Source: Acetobacteraceae bacterium
GTDB taxonomy: Bacteria > Pseudomonadota > Alphaproteobacteria > Acetobacterales > Acetobacteraceae
Assembly (NCBI GenBank): GCA_947478535.1
Contig: CANJXD010000175.1
Location: forward strand, 1 to 10,218
Length of the DNA stretch: 10,218 bases
Reading direction: 5' to 3'
Below are positions 4,463-10,218 of this stretch, one piece after another (positions within the stretch are counted from its first letter, which is position 1; each line of letters opens with the position of its first letter). Under the pieces are notes generated by a model, which saw only the letters and a list, made by a program, of their open reading frames with translations, was not told the origin of the DNA and searched no databases. The translations under genes and the position numbers were made by a program.

Positions 4463-5101
4463 TTACCGGCGCCCGCGCTCCGCCGCGAACATCTCCGCCA
4501 CCGCATCGCCGAATTGCGCCAGCGGGATCGGCACCGTCAGCGCCTCCCGCCGCGCCGCGATGACGAAGGACAGTTTCAGCGAGGTGCCGCGCCGCAGCCC
4601 CGCCAGCATGTCATCCGCCACCGGCACGCCGGCATAGAGCCCCTCCGCGTCCGAGGATTGGAAGGGCAGGCGCTGGGCTTCCGCCTCATCGACCTGCCAG
4701 CTCATCCCCGCCTGCAGCGCGGCGCCGTGCGGCACCTGGAACACCAGGGACAGCGATCGCGTCTCCGGCTGCCGCACCAGGATGACCTGCGCCAGGCGCT
4801 GGTTCTGCGGTCGCAGCATCACCGTCGTCGTCACCCGGCATTCGCGCGGATCGGCAGGCGCTGCCCCCGCCGCTGGTTCCGCGCAGCTCACCGCCCAGCT
4901 CCGCTCCGGCGCGGGCTCCGCGGCTGGCGCGGCGGCGGGTGCCGCTGGGGTCGCCGCGGGTGCAGCGGGCCGGGCAGGGGTTGCCGCCGCCGGTGCGGCC
5001 GGTGCGGCCGGTGCCGCCGGGCGCGCAGGCTGTGCCATCGGGCTGGTGGACATCAGCGCGCCGGCCAGGACCAGCAGGCCGCCGGGAAGGGAGTGACGCA
5101 T
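4463..5101 (-). CDS. IalB-family (invasion-associated locus B) periplasmic protein
   Basis: 212 residues from ATG at 5101-5099. A Sec-type signal peptide covers roughly 1-23 (LPGGLLVLAGALMS core, cleavage near SPMAQ). A low-complexity Ala/Pro linker (about 24-66) follows, then a globular domain starting at SWAVSCAEP (68-76). WxVxC, a second Cys at 88 (ECRVTT), the QRLPFQSS segment and the LRRGTSLKLSFV segment all fit the IalB family (PF06776). The family is named for a Bartonella factor linked to erythrocyte invasion but is widespread in free-living alphaproteobacteria, where its role is unknown; invasion should not be read into this copy. The often-seen third Cys in 'PFQ.C' is Ser here. The start is chosen because GGAGG (5113-5109) is 7 nt from the ATG but only 1 nt from an upstream TTG. 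It is 32 nt downstream of the amidohydrolase and may share its transcript. Confidence 0.82.
   Translation of the reverse strand: MRHSLPGGLLVLAGALMSTSPMAQPARPAAPAAPAAPAAATPARPAAPAATPAAPAAAPAAEPAPERSWAVSCAEPAAGAAPADPRECRVTTTVMLRPQNQRLAQVILVRQPETRSLSLVFQVPHGAALQAGMSWQVDEAEAQRLPFQSSDAEGLYAGVPVADDMLAGLRRGTSLKLSFVIAARREALTVPIPLAQFGDAVAEMFAAERGRR
4992..5018. repeat. Three tandem 9-bp repeats within the IalB-family gene
   Basis: GGTGCGGCC occurs at 4992-5000 and 5001-5009, then GGTGCCGCC at 5010-5018 (one mismatch). On the coding strand these units give the Ala-Ala-Pro repeats of the linker. Such repeats can change copy number by slippage, in whole codons, altering linker length without breaking the frame. 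Confidence 0.8.
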
Positions 5102-5133
5102 GGGCAAGCCTCCAGAGAGTTCGGCGTGGGATT

Positions 5134-6309
5134 TCAGCTTCGCGGCATCACCTGTTCGGCCAGCGTCGCGAACCAGCTCGCGCCGATGGGCAGGATCTCG
5201 TCATTGAAGTCGTATTTGGGGTGGTGGACCATGGCATCCCCCTCGCCCTTGCCGCCGCCGAGGAACAGATAGGCGCCCGGCCGTTCGTTCAGCATGAAGC
5301 TGAAGTCCTCGCCCCCCATCGTCGGCTGCGGCAGGGTGCGAGAGCGCGCCTCGCCGACCACGGTGGCCGCCGCACGCGCGGCGATCACGGTGCTCTCGGG
5401 CTCGTTGACCGTGGCGGGATAGGCGCGTGTGAAGCTGCATTCGGCGGTGGCGCCGAAGGCGGCGGCCACGCCGGTGACGATCTGCGTGAACTTCGCCTCC
5501 AGCAGGTCGCCCACTTCCGGCAGGAACCAGCGCGCCGTGCCGCGCATCTTCACGCTTTCGGGGATGACGTTGAAGGTGAAGCCACCCTCGAAATGCGCAA
5601 TGGTGATGACGCCGGCTTCCAGCGGATTGACGTTGCGCGCCACCACGGATTGCAGCGCCGTGACGATGTGGGAGGCGATCAGGATAGGGTCGATGCCATT
5701 ATGCGGCATGGCGCCATGCGCGCCACGCCCGGTGATCGTGACCTCCAGGTTCGCGACCGCCGCCATCACCGGCCCCGGCGCATGCAGGAAGACGCCCGCC
5801 GGCGCGCCCGGCCAATTGTGCATCCCGAACACCCGCTGCATCGGGAAGCGGTCGAACAGGCCTTCCTTCACCATCACCTCGGCGCCCGCCAGGTTCTCCT
5901 CCGCCGGCTGGAAGATGAGGTAGACGGTGCCGTCGAAGTTGCGCGTCTCCGCCATGTACTTCGCCGCACCCAGCAGCATCGTGGTATGCCCGTCATGCCC
6001 GCAGGCATGCATCAGGCCCGGGGTGCGGGAGGCATAGGGCTTGCCCGTTGCTTCCTCGATCGGCAGCGCGTCCATGTCCGCGCGGAAGCCGATGGCGCGG
6101 TCGGAGGCGCCATTGCCGCGGATCACGCCGACGACGCCGGTCTTGGCGATGCCGGTGATGACCTCGTCGCAGCCGAATTCCCGCAGCTTCGCCGCGACGA
6201 TCCCGCTGGTCCGCACCTCCTGGAAGCCCAGCTCGGGGTTCTCATGCAGGTCGTGCCGCCACGCCGTCATCTCGGGGTGGAATTCGGCGATGCGGTTGAT
6301 GATGGCCAT
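5134..6309 (-). CDS. M20D-family amidohydrolase (hippurate hydrolase/aminoacylase-like)
   Basis: 391 residues, typical for the family. These cytoplasmic metal-dependent enzymes hydrolyse N-acyl amino acids or similar amides. Visible metal-site motifs: RADMDALP (76-83), MHACGHDGHT (100-109, with Cys103 and His105 as ligands), PAEE (135-138, catalytic glutamate and metal ligand), MHNWP (163-167, His164) and HHPKYDFND (362-370, His363). GRGAHGAMPH (194-203) lies in the lid/dimerisation domain that interrupts the catalytic domain. All expected residues are present. The exact substrate (hippurate, N-acetyl amino acid, indole-3-acetyl conjugate) cannot be told from motifs. The ATG at 6309-6307 has GGGGA (6322-6318) at 8-nt spacing. 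The upstream - strand gene ends 67 nt before it, so it may belong to the same transcript or have its own promoter. Confidence 0.92.
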   Translation of the reverse strand: MAIINRIAEFHPEMTAWRHDLHENPELGFQEVRTSGIVAAKLREFGCDEVITGIAKTGVVGVIRGNGASDRAIGFRADMDALPIEEATGKPYASRTPGLMHACGHDGHTTMLLGAAKYMAETRNFDGTVYLIFQPAEENLAGAEVMVKEGLFDRFPMQRVFGMHNWPGAPAGVFLHAPGPVMAAVANLEVTITGRGAHGAMPHNGIDPILIASHIVTALQSVVARNVNPLEAGVITIAHFEGGFTFNVIPESVKMRGTARWFLPEVGDLLEAKFTQIVTGVAAAFGATAECSFTRAYPATVNEPESTVIAARAAATVVGEARSRTLPQPTMGGEDFSFMLNERPGAYLFLGGGKGEGDAMVHHPKYDFNDEILPIGASWFATLAEQVMPRS

Positions 6310-6376
6310 GGAGGTTGTCCCCGTCGGAATTTCGCTAGGAATGGGGCGGGGCGAGCGCCCTGGTCAAGCAACTGGT

Positions 6377-7222
6377 TCAAGCAGCGGAAAATGTCTGTGC
6401 CAGCCCCTCGGCAAGCGGCCGCCCGGTGACGCCCAGTCTCTCCCGCATCGCCGTCACGGGAAAAGCCTTGTCCTCCGTCAGCCGCCGCACTTCCTCTGGC
6501 CCGATGACGGGGATGCGCGGCACCCAGCGCGTCAGCGGCGCCAGCTTCTCCAGCAGCCCGACCGGCACATCCACCACGCGCGGTGCCGCCAGCCCGGCGG
6601 CCTTGGCGACGGCGGCGAGGAAATCCCGATAGGGCAGGGGCTCCGGCCCCGCCACCACCAGCGTCTCCGGCCCAGTCCAGGGCGCATCGATGGCGGCGAG
6701 GATAGAGGCCGTCAGGTCCTGCTGGTGGACCGGCTGCACCAGCGCCTGCCCGCCGCCGGGCAGCGGCGCCACGGGCAGGCGCTTCAGCAGCGCGGCCAGG
6801 CGCTGGACGTTGTTCTCCCCCGTCGCACCATAGATCATGGTGGGGTGCAGCATCACGCCCGCCCGTCCGCTGGCGAGGAAGGCGGCCTCCCCCGCCCGCA
6901 CGCCGTCACCATGCGCATCCGGCCACTGCGAAAACCGCCGCGTCGAGCCCAGGAACACGAAACGCGCTCCTTCCGGCGCGGCCGCCAGCACCGCCGGCGC
7001 GTGGCGGGCATGGGCGGTGTTCACCACCACCGTCGCGCCTTCCAGCGCTGCCCGAAGGGCCTTTGCATCCTCAAGATCGGCAAAGACCGCCTCTTTGGTG
7101 ATGCCCGTCCCGATCCAATGCGCGGCGTTCCGCACCACCGGGATGAAGGGTCGCCCCGCGGCGCGCAGCACGCGGCACAGCGCCGCCCCGGTGCGGCCGG
7201 AAGCGCCAATGACGGCGATCAT
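6377..7222 (-). CDS. NmrA-like NAD(P)-binding protein (atypical SDR)
   Basis: 281 residues. The N-terminal cofactor loop is GASGRTG (6-12), the glycine pattern of atypical/extended SDRs of the NmrA/NDUFA9-like type. VVVNTAH (65-71) and HPTMIYGATGENN (126-138) are in place; Tyr131 sits where extended SDRs often carry a Tyr. The LPGGGQALVQPVH (154-166) motif is widespread in this subgroup. The C-terminal third is variable. The function is likely an NAD(P)-dependent oxidoreductase or a redox-sensing or chaperone-like protein; substrate unknown. Its ATG (7222-7220) overlaps the stop of the IlvD/Edd dehydratase by 4 nt (ATGA), so the two are translationally coupled and may work on the same sugar-acid or hydroxy-acid pathway (inferred). 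Confidence 0.85.
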   Translation of the reverse strand: MIAVIGASGRTGAALCRVLRAAGRPFIPVVRNAAHWIGTGITKEAVFADLEDAKALRAALEGATVVVNTAHARHAPAVLAAAPEGARFVFLGSTRRFSQWPDAHGDGVRAGEAAFLASGRAGVMLHPTMIYGATGENNVQRLAALLKRLPVAPLPGGGQALVQPVHQQDLTASILAAIDAPWTGPETLVVAGPEPLPYRDFLAAVAKAAGLAAPRVVDVPVGLLEKLAPLTRWVPRIPVIGPEEVRRLTEDKAFPVTAMRERLGVTGRPLAEGLAQTFSAA

Positions 7223-8916
7223 GGCGCGGCCTGCAGGAACCGCAGATCCGCCCCTTCCGGCGCCTGCGTCACCTGCTCATGCACCAGCCGGTCCCAGCCC
7301 CGCTTCGGCGCCGGCGCCGGCTGCCAGGCGGCGCGGCGGGCGGCCAGAACGGCCTCGTCCACCAGCAATTCCAGGCTGCGGTTCTTCACGGAAAGGCGGA
7401 TGCGGTCCCCCGTCTCCACCAGCGCCAGCGGCCCGCCCACCGCGGCTTCCGGGGCGATGTGCAGCACGATGGTGCCGAAGGCGGTGCCGGACATGCGGCA
7501 ATCGCTCATCCGCACCATGTCCTTCACACCCTGCCGCGCCAGCTTCTTCGGGATGGGAAGGTAGCCCGCTTCCGGCATGCCCGCCGGGCTGCGCGGCCCG
7601 GCATTCTTCAGCACCAGGATATCCTGCGCCGTCACGTCCAGATCGGGATCGTCGATCCGCGCCGAAAGGTCCGCCAGCCCGTCGAACACCAGGCAGCGCG
7701 CCTCCGTCTCGAACAGCGAGGCCGTGGCGGCGCTGCGCTTGAGGATCGCTCCGTCCGGCGCCAGGGACCCGAACAGCGCCACCAGGCCCCCCACCGGTGA
7801 CACCGGCTTCCCCCGTTCCCGGATGATCCGCCGATCGACGAAATGCGTGCCATCGCCGATCCGGTCGGCGAGGCTGACCCCATCAAGGTCCAGCGTCGTC
7901 AGGTCGAGAAGATCGCGAAGCTCCCACAGCAGCGCCTGCATGCCGCCGGCCGCATGGAAATCCTCCATGTAGCCATCGCCCGTCGGCTTCAGATCGACGA
8001 GCACTGGCGTCGTCTCGCTCAGCGCATCGAGCCGCTTCAGGTCGAGCGTGAGCCCCGCCCGCCCCGCGATCGCCGCGAGGTGGACGATCGCATTGGTGGA
8101 CCCGCCGAGCGACAGCAGCACCCGCACCGCGTTGTCGAGGTTCCCCTGCGTCATCAGCGACAGCGGCGAGACAGGGTTCTTGATCAGCCGCACCGCCTGC
8201 GCCCCCGCCTCCTCGGCGATCCGCAGCCGATCCGCATGCACGGCCGGGGCGGAGGCCGCATCCAGCGGCATGAAGCCGAGGGTCGCGGCGAGGCACGCCA
8301 TGGTGGAGGCCGTGCCCATCACCCCGCAGGTGCCGGCGGTGGTGGCCAGCTTGCCTTCCAGCAGGTTGATCTTCTCCTCCGGCACCTCGCCGGCGCGGTA
8401 GCGCGCCCAGTAGCGGCGGCAATCCGTGCAGGCGGACAGGCGTTCGCCCTCGAAGGCCTGGGCCAGCATCGGGCCGACCACGAGCATGACGGAAGGCGTC
8501 CCCGCGCTGATCGCCGCCATCAACTGCGCCGGCACGGTCTTGTCGCAGCCGCCCACCAGCACCGCGGCATCCATCGGCTGGTTCGCCAGCATCGCCTCGG
8601 TATCGAGCGCCATCAGGTTGCGGTAGTGCATGGAACAGGGGCTGAGCGAGGGCTCGCAAATGCTGATGGTGGGGAAGGACAGCGGCAGCCCACCGGCCGC
8701 CAGCGCGCCCCGCTTCACCGCCTCGATCAGCTCGGGGATGGTCCGGTGGCAGTTGTTGTAGTCGCTGGCCGTGTCGGCGATGCCGACGACGGGCTTGTCC
8801 AGCATCGCCTGGGAATAGCCCATCGACTTGGCGAAGGACCGGCGGAGATACAGCGCGAAGGCGGGGTCACCGTAATTCGACGCATTTCGGCCAAGGCCGT
8901 GGGGCTTCCCAGTCAT
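7219..8916 (-). CDS. IlvD/Edd-family dehydratase, sugar-acid type
   Basis: 565 residues from ATG 8916-8914. The family removes water from dihydroxy acids or aldonic acids using an Fe-S cluster and Mg2+. Cluster cysteines are Cys56 (DYNNCHRT), Cys124 (GGCDKTVP) and Cys197 (AGTCGVMGTAST). Their spacing of 68 and 73 is, from memory, the same as in Rhizobium L-arabinonate dehydratase (59, 127, 200). Lys126 is the position of the carbamylated Mg-binding Lys, and Ser476/Thr478 in RMSGTAFGT match its catalytic Ser/Thr pair. GGSTNAIVHL (271-280) is the other family signature. A pentonate- or hexonate-type dehydratase is more likely than the branched-chain IlvD, but the substrate is not fixed. GGAGG (8931-8927) at 10-nt spacing supports this start; an open frame reaching 9036 has no such support. 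First gene of a two-gene unit; an inverted repeat 85 nt upstream may be its operator. Confidence 0.9.
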   Translation of the reverse strand: MTGKPHGLGRNASNYGDPAFALYLRRSFAKSMGYSQAMLDKPVVGIADTASDYNNCHRTIPELIEAVKRGALAAGGLPLSFPTISICEPSLSPCSMHYRNLMALDTEAMLANQPMDAAVLVGGCDKTVPAQLMAAISAGTPSVMLVVGPMLAQAFEGERLSACTDCRRYWARYRAGEVPEEKINLLEGKLATTAGTCGVMGTASTMACLAATLGFMPLDAASAPAVHADRLRIAEEAGAQAVRLIKNPVSPLSLMTQGNLDNAVRVLLSLGGSTNAIVHLAAIAGRAGLTLDLKRLDALSETTPVLVDLKPTGDGYMEDFHAAGGMQALLWELRDLLDLTTLDLDGVSLADRIGDGTHFVDRRIIRERGKPVSPVGGLVALFGSLAPDGAILKRSAATASLFETEARCLVFDGLADLSARIDDPDLDVTAQDILVLKNAGPRSPAGMPEAGYLPIPKKLARQGVKDMVRMSDCRMSGTAFGTIVLHIAPEAAVGGPLALVETGDRIRLSVKNRSLELLVDEAVLAARRAAWQPAPAPKRGWDRLVHEQVTQAPEGADLRFLQAAP

Positions 8917-9000
8917 TGTCGATGATCCTCCGGGGTCTCCCACCCCGTATGCCCTGGATCGAGGCGCCTGATAATGGGCCGGGGGTGAGGCCGTGACATT

Positions 9001-9020
9001 GGTGGTATCATAGTACCGCC
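9001..9020. promoter_or_regulatory. Imperfect inverted repeat, candidate operator of the dehydratase gene
   Basis: GGTGGTA (9001-9007) and TACCGCC (9014-9020) are inverted copies with one mismatch around TCATAG. Read on the - strand, the centre contains TATGAT (9012-9007), a 5-of-6 match to a -10 box, so a bound protein would block a promoter for the dehydratase gene. TGGTA/TACC-type half-sites are used by GntR- and LacI-family regulators of sugar-acid genes. No regulator gene is in the window, and the -35 for this promoter is weak. Confidence 0.38.
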
Positions 9021-9042
9021 ACGCCAAAACCCACACTTTGGC

Positions 9043-9071
9043 TTGACTTTCCGCCCTTCCCCCCCGATAAG
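9043..9071 (+). promoter_or_regulatory. Sigma-70 promoter of rplM-rpsI
   Basis: TTGACT (9043-9048, 5 of 6) and GATAAG (9066-9071, 4 of 6) are separated by 17 nt. Transcription would begin near 9078, leaving a leader of about 30 nt before rplM. The GC-rich stretch just after the -10 is in keeping with stringently controlled ribosomal promoters. Confidence 0.58.
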
Positions 9072-9107
9072 CCCGGCCACGTTCACACCGGATACCTGAC
9101 GAAAACC

Positions 9108-9599
9108 ATGCTCACGCGCCAAACAACCTCGATCAAGCCTGCGGAGGTCTCCAAGGGCTGGGTCCTGATCGATGCGGAGGGCCTCGTGCTCGGCCGCCTC
9201 GCGACCCTCGTCGCCAACCGCCTCCGCGGCAAGCACAAGCCCACCTTCACCCCGCATGTCGATTGTGGCGACCACGTCGTCATCATCAACGCGAAGAAGG
9301 TGAAGGTCACCGGCAACAAGGCGGAGCAGTCCGTCTTCTACTGGCACACCGGCTACGCTGGCGGCATCAAGGGCCGCACGCTGGGCGAACGCCTGGCCAG
9401 CCCGCACCCGGAGCGGGTGATCGAGAAGGCGGTGGAGCGCATGATCACGCGTGGCCCGCTCGGCCGCGCCCAGATGCGCAACCTGCACGTCTATGCCGGC
9501 CCCGAGCATCCCCATGCCGGCAACACCCCGGCCGCGCTCGATGTCGGCGCGCTGAACCGCAAGAACGTGGCCAGCGGCCCGGCGAAGAAGGTTGCCTGA
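9108..9599 (+). CDS. rplM: 50S ribosomal protein L13
   Basis: 163 residues. L13 is an early-assembly large-subunit protein that binds 23S rRNA. Family landmarks: [16 protein letters not shown] (18-33), [20 protein letters not shown] (39-58), [11 protein letters not shown] (61-71), the [10 protein letters not shown] segment (77-86), and a C-terminal region with [21 protein letters not shown] (about 111-131). The length is slightly above that of E. coli L13 because of extra residues at both ends. The start ATG at 9108 has no good Shine-Dalgarno (GACGAAAACC precedes it), which is unusual for a highly expressed gene and suggests a weak or leader-dependent initiation site. It is followed by rpsI after 1 nt, the standard bacterial pairing. 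Confidence 0.98.
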   Translation: MLTRQTTSIKPAEVSKGWVLIDAEGLVLGRLATLVANRLRGKHKPTFTPHVDCGDHVVIINAKKVKVTGNKAEQSVFYWHTGYAGGIKGRTLGERLASPHPERVIEKAVERMITRGPLGRAQMRNLHVYAGPEHPHAGNTPAALDVGALNRKNVASGPAKKVA

Positions 9600-9600
9600 G

Positions 9601-10104
9601 ATGAGCGATACCCCCCGTACCGGCGGCTCGCTGGCCGAACTCAAGGACCTCGTCAACGCCGCTGGTGGCCCCGCCGCCATCACCGTTGCCGCGCCTGTCG
9701 AGCCGAAGCGTGACGCGCTCGGCCGTTCCTACGCCACCGGCCGCCGCAAAAACGCCATTGCCCGCGTCTGGGTGAAGCCCGGCAAGGGCAACATCGAGAT
9801 CAACGGCCGCACCTCGGTCAAGTATTTCGCGCGCCCCGTGCTGCGGATGCTGATCAACCAGCCCTTCCTGGTCGCCGACCGCTACCAGCAGTTCGACGTC
9901 TTCGCGACGGTGAATGGCGGCGGTCTCTCCGGCCAGGCCGGCGCGCTGCGCCACGGCATCTCCCGCGCGCTCACCTACTACGAGCCGGGCCTGCGCGGCA
10001 TCCTGAAGAAGGCCGGCTTCCTGACGCGCGACAGCCGCGTGGTCGAGCGCAAGAAGTACGGCAAGGCCAAGGCCCGACGTTCCTTCCAGTTCTCCAAGCG
10101 CTGA
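9601..10104 (+). CDS. rpsI: 30S ribosomal protein S9
   Basis: 167 residues from ATG 9601. S9 is a small-subunit protein whose C-terminal tail reaches the P-site tRNA. An N-terminal extension of about 40 residues, common in alphaproteobacteria, precedes the core, which starts at [50 protein letters not shown] and the ending [13 protein letters not shown], with the conserved basic Lys-Arg terminus, are as expected. The ATG lies 1 nt after the rplM stop, so the pair is translationally coupled; a TTG 9 nt upstream falls inside rplM and is not needed. Confidence 0.98.
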   Translation: MSDTPRTGGSLAELKDLVNAAGGPAAITVAAPVEPKRDALGRSYATGRRKNAIARVWVKPGKGNIEINGRTSVKYFARPVLRMLINQPFLVADRYQQFDVFATVNGGGLSGQAGALRHGISRALTYYEPGLRGILKKAGFLTRDSRVVERKKYGKAKARRSFQFSKR

Positions 10105-10123
10105 CGCCCGGCGGACCGGGCGT
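10104..10123 (+). other. Hairpin directly after the rpsI stop
   Basis: ACGCCCGG (10104-10111) pairs perfectly with CCGGGCGT (10116-10123) around CGGA. No T run follows, so it is not an intrinsic terminator by itself; it may protect the mRNA 3' end or slow polymerase ahead of the terminator that follows. Confidence 0.5.
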
Positions 10124-10154
10124 CTCGCCCGGCCTGCATGGCTGGTTTATCAGG

Positions 10155-10191
10155 GGGGCAGGTCCGCAGGGACCTGCCCCTCTTGCTTTTT
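10155..10191 (+). terminator. Rho-independent terminator of rplM-rpsI
   Basis: GGGGCAGGTCC (10155-10165) pairs perfectly with GGACCTGCCCC (10170-10180), 11 bp around a 4-nt loop, followed by TCTTGCTTTTT (10181-10191). This is a strong intrinsic terminator about 50 nt after the rpsI stop. Confidence 0.9.
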
Positions 10192-10218
10192 GACCCGTTT
10201 TCAACGCCCATCCGCCCC

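Noticed and set aside
4930..5035. Repetitive tract that could be mistaken for a short repeat array
   Set aside because: It encodes the Ala/Pro linker of the IalB-family protein in frame; there are no spacers and no CRISPR-like repeat length.
4939..6429. 496-codon open frame on the + strand, opposite the amidohydrolase
   Set aside because: It is His/Arg/Gly-rich with no family signature, while the opposite strand encodes a complete M20D enzyme with all metal ligands.
6041..8925. Long + strand frames opposite the NmrA-like and dehydratase genes
   Set aside because: Composition is skewed to Arg, Pro, His and Ala as expected from antisense GC-rich DNA; the - strand genes carry clear motifs.
8917..9036. 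N-terminal extension of the dehydratase to 9036
   Set aside because: The ATG at 8916 has GGAGG at good spacing and gives the normal family length; the extra 40 residues would be translated intergenic DNA including the candidate operator.

Overview
The window is GC-rich and densely coded, with short intergenic gaps. It is most likely chromosomal DNA of an alphaproteobacterium, and I would guess an Acetobacteraceae/Roseomonas-like member of the Rhodospirillales. That guess rests on GC bias in third codon positions, the rplM-rpsI pair behind a TTGACT-N17-GATAAG promoter, an IalB-family periplasmic protein, an M20D amidohydrolase and an IlvD/Edd dehydratase. I could not run a search, so the taxonomy is an inference.

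Layout, left half (+ strand): the 3' end of a class I/II aminotransferase (1-367); tRNA-His(GTG) with encoded CCA (451-527); a short-chain dehydrogenase-like protein whose usual catalytic residues are all replaced (556-1341); a YugP-type membrane zinc metallopeptidase (1378-2058). Next comes a nitrogen-assimilation locus: a near-consensus sigma-54 promoter (2167-2181), the wreck of a nitrate/cyanate-type ABC transporter operon (2223-2985), and an intact cyanase gene, cynS (3011-3493). The transporter remnant is a mosaic. It holds the start of the substrate-binding protein gene (ATT where ATG is expected, plus an in-frame TAG), about 45 bp of the permease gene, and the 3' end of the ATPase gene with a 1-nt insertion. 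An aspartate dehydrogenase gene (nadX-like, 3585-4397) follows, bracketed by two related GC-rich hairpin elements.

Layout, right half: on the - strand lie an IalB-family secreted protein (4463-5101), an M20D amidohydrolase (5134-6309), and a two-gene unit with ATGA overlap made of an IlvD/Edd dehydratase (7219-8916) followed by an NmrA-like NAD(P)-binding protein (6377-7222). The 191-nt divergent gap 8917-9107 carries an inverted repeat that may be an operator for the dehydratase, and the rplM promoter. On the + strand rplM (9108-9599) and rpsI (9601-10104) follow, ending in a strong intrinsic terminator (10155-10191).

How the genes fit together: the sigma-54 promoter, transporter remnant and cynS form one former nitrogen-limitation-induced cyanate (or nitrate/cyanate) uptake-and-degradation operon. 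It has been eroded to promoter plus enzyme. That erosion, together with the SDR-fold protein lacking its catalytic tetrad, is the most interesting content. The rest is ordinary metabolism and housekeeping. No complete undescribed system, CRISPR array, insertion sequence or phage gene is visible.
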